Positions 62,402 through 64,000 of a stretch of 64,000 nt of DNA are shown here, in pieces. Numbering within the stretch: position 1 is the stretch's first letter; each line of letters begins with the position of its first letter. The notes beneath the pieces were generated by a model that saw nothing but the letters and a program-made list of their open reading frames with translations, was not told where the DNA came from and made no database searches. Location of the stretch: contig NC_065577.1 of the NCBI RefSeq assembly GCF_937616625.2, forward strand, positions 558,001-622,000, given 5' to 3'. This DNA is from Mercurialis annua. Its lineage: Eukaryota > Streptophyta > Magnoliopsida > Malpighiales > Euphorbiaceae. Made by a program: the position numbers and the translations under genes.

Positions 62402-62956
62402 GGGCCGTAAATGAACCGAAATGAGCTGGTTTTTAATGTGTTTATGTTCGTGTTCATTTAAATTTTATAGTTTTTATGTTTGGATTCTTATGTTTGTATT
62501 CGTTTGTTTAGCTTTTAAACAACAAGTTCGCGAGAGCTCATGAAGGTACTGAACGAGTTCGTTTGCGAGTTAAACAAACAAATACGAATTTGACTCGTTT
62601 AATAGTAGTAGCTAAACGAACGAACATAAATCATAAAATACACGAATCCAGGTTTTCTTATTAACATTACGTAGTGTTATGTAATTTTATTTAAAATTAA
62701 GTAGTTTTAATAATTAAAATAATAGTTTATATGTAAATTTAATTACGAGCTAGTTTGCGAATTTTTAATCCAGCTCTTATACGAGTTGATTTGTGAACAT
62801 AAATATGTCAAACATCATCGTGTTTCCGTTCAGTTTATTTAAATAAATAAACATAAAATCAAATTTGAGTTCGGGTCATTTGAAATATAAACGAACACAA
62901 ATCAAACTTTTATGGAGCTGAAGACCGAGTTGAGCACCTGGGTTCGTTTATAGCCC
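62402..62956. mobile_element. Foldback MITE with GGGC..TAAACGAACC ends
   Basis: Left end GGGCCGTAAATGAACCG; right end GGTTCGTTTATAGCCC. Internal copies of AACGAACATAAA and ACGAGTTCGTTTGCGAG occur in both orientations. 555 bp, no ORF; superfamily unresolved. It lies between the divergently transcribed PPR and MAPKK genes. Confidence 0.65.
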
Positions 62957-63358
62957 AATGAATAAGGCAGAGAGGCTGATGCGACTTAAATCTCACGCGC
63001 ATTGATTTTACCAATTCCAATTTCCACAGCCTCTCAAGCGCGTGTTCTGTTTCACTTTTAAAATATCTAAATAAAAATAAAAAGAATTGAAAGAATCAGT
63101 ACCATCCACAGATTACACATATTTCTCTTTCTTTTTTCTGTTCCCAAGCAGAAGAAAGAAACAACTTTCTTTCATTTTCTCACTAACCAAACACACTAAC
63201 CCCTTTTTTATTCCATTAAAAAACCTCTTCTTTTCTCTATATTTCCACCATCCAATCAATAATCAACCAAAGGGTATGCTTGTTAATCACTAATTTTCAT
63301 CATTATTGACCTCACAAAAATCAATCCAAACCCTAATTCTAATCAAATCTTCATCGCC
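62957..63358 (+). promoter_or_regulatory. MAPKK promoter and CT-rich leader
   Basis: Pyrimidine-rich stretch (TTTCTCTTTCTTTTTTCTG) at 63120-63240, typical of plant 5' leaders, then the start codon at 63359. A clear TATA box was not identified. Confidence 0.4.
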
Positions 63359-64000
63359 ATGAAGCCGATTCAACCGCCTCCTCCCGGAACCGCCTCTGCA
63401 CCATCACCTCCACCACCATCACCACCTCCATCAGCCTCCGCTTCTCCATCACCACCACCATCAGCCTCCGCTTCTTCATCATCAGCTAATCGAAACCGGT
63501 CCCGCCGGCGCTCCGACCTAACCCTACCGCTCCCACAGCGCGACCCAGTACGAGCCGTTCCTCTGCCGTTACCGCCGTCATCTGCCCCGTCATCAACAAC
63601 AAGTAATAATAATAATAATCATATTAATAATAGTAATAGTAATTCTAATCATAATAATCAGAGGCCATGTCTGCAAGTGAACTTCACCGAGCTGGATAAA
63701 ATCAACCGGATAGGAAGCGGAAGCGGCGGAACTGTCTATAAAGTTGCTCACCGGCCGTCAGGTAAACCCTTTGCTCTTAAGGTAATTTATGGTACTCATG
63801 ATGATTCCGTTAGGGGCCAGATCTGCCGCGAGATCGAGATTCTTCGCGGCGTAAATCATCCGAATGTTGTTAAATGTCATGAATTTTATGAACATAGCGG
63901 TGAGATTCAGGTTTTACTTGAGTTTATGGATGGTGGGTCTTTAGAAGGTACTCATATTGCCCATGAGGCTCATTTGGCTGATGTTGCTAGGCAAATCTTG
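63359..64000 (+). CDS. MAP kinase kinase, group C (MKK4/MKK5-like), partial
   Basis: Open from ATG 63359 to the window end, 214 codons. The N-terminus is Pro/Ser-rich (two near copies of PPSASAS). A MAPK docking site follows ([11 protein letters not shown]), then an Asn-rich stretch from an AAT repeat (63603-63660). The kinase domain begins near residue 107, with glycine loop [12 protein letters not shown], the ATP-binding Lys in ALKVIYG, the alphaC Glu in REIEIL, and hinge [11 protein letters not shown]. The activation loop is beyond the edge. MKK4/5 relay MAPKKK signals to MPK3/MPK6 in immunity and development. These genes normally have no intron, as here so far. Confidence 0.93.
   Translation, partial: MKPIQPPPPGTASAPSPPPPSPPPSASASPSPPPSASASSSSANRNRSRRRSDLTLPLPQRDPVRAVPLPLPPSSAPSSTTSNNNNNHINNSNSNSNHNNQRPCLQVNFTELDKINRIGSGSGGTVYKVAHRPSGKPFALKVIYGTHDDSVRGQICREIEILRGVNHPNVVKCHEFYEHSGEIQVLLEFMDGGSLEGTHIAHEAHLADVARQIL
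63603..63660 (+). repeat. Coding AAT-type microsatellite
   Basis: Imperfect AAT/AGT/CAT trinucleotide run encoding mostly Asn and Ser between the docking site and the kinase domain. Expected to vary in length. Confidence 0.85.

Noticed and set aside
63087..63293. 68-aa ORF upstream of the MAPKK
   Set aside because: Pyrimidine-rich 5' leader translated by chance; ends before the real start at 63359.

Overview
The window is AT-rich nuclear DNA of a flowering plant, almost certainly a eudicot. The evidence is split genes with plant GT-AG introns, a plastid-targeted ferredoxin-nitrite reductase, a DYW-class PPR protein, a group C MAP kinase kinase, a CYP707A-type P450, a core alpha-1,3-fucosyltransferase and a COR27-like gene. 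The species cannot be fixed from the sequence; a rosid is a guess.

Host genes, left to right: (1) CYP707A (ABA 8'-hydroxylase type), minus strand, six exons seen, 3' end off the left edge; (2) nitrite reductase, minus, 25172-27717, 4 exons, 591 aa; (3) a single-exon UGT73-like glycosyltransferase, minus, 29772-31241; (4) FucTA/FUT11-type fucosyltransferase, minus, 32538-37556, 7 exons, 513 aa; (5) COR27/28-like gene, minus, 43061-44992, 4 exons, 219 aa; (6) DUF1685 protein, minus, 47526-48067, 2 exons; (7) a DYW PPR protein close to At4g33990/EMB2758, minus, 59715-62183; (8) an MKK4/5-type MAPKK, plus, from 63359 and cut by the right edge. Splice junctions were chosen by reading frame, GT/AG sites and family alignment from memory.

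The rest is largely transposons. From 2.3 to 24.4 kb there are several MITEs, two near-identical Helitrons (6488-7044, 19785-20342), an L1-type LINE (14040-18911) inserted with a 17-bp target duplication into a CACTA-like element, a 5'-truncated LINE tail, and a 3.7-kb Mutator-like element (MULE, 20665-24391). The MULE carries a transposase gene with an open frame and a broken plant-mobile-domain (PMD) gene facing it. Both genes start with a tiny exon at the inner edge of a terminal inverted repeat, and in both the first intron holds a GC-rich palindromic array. A second MULE-like element (38418-41143) has a perfect 9-bp target duplication, no recognisable gene, three tandem GTGCAC hairpins and an AT-rich interior full of GATACAT. 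From 49.7 to 55.0 kb lie nested LTR-retrotransposon remains, including a solo LTR with 5-bp target duplication inside a Copia LTR.

The best candidates for something little described are the mirrored two-gene MULE with intronic palindrome arrays, the hairpin arrays shared in design by two MULEs, and a 0.6-0.7 kb block duplicated on both sides of the UGT gene. No tRNA, rRNA or CRISPR was found.
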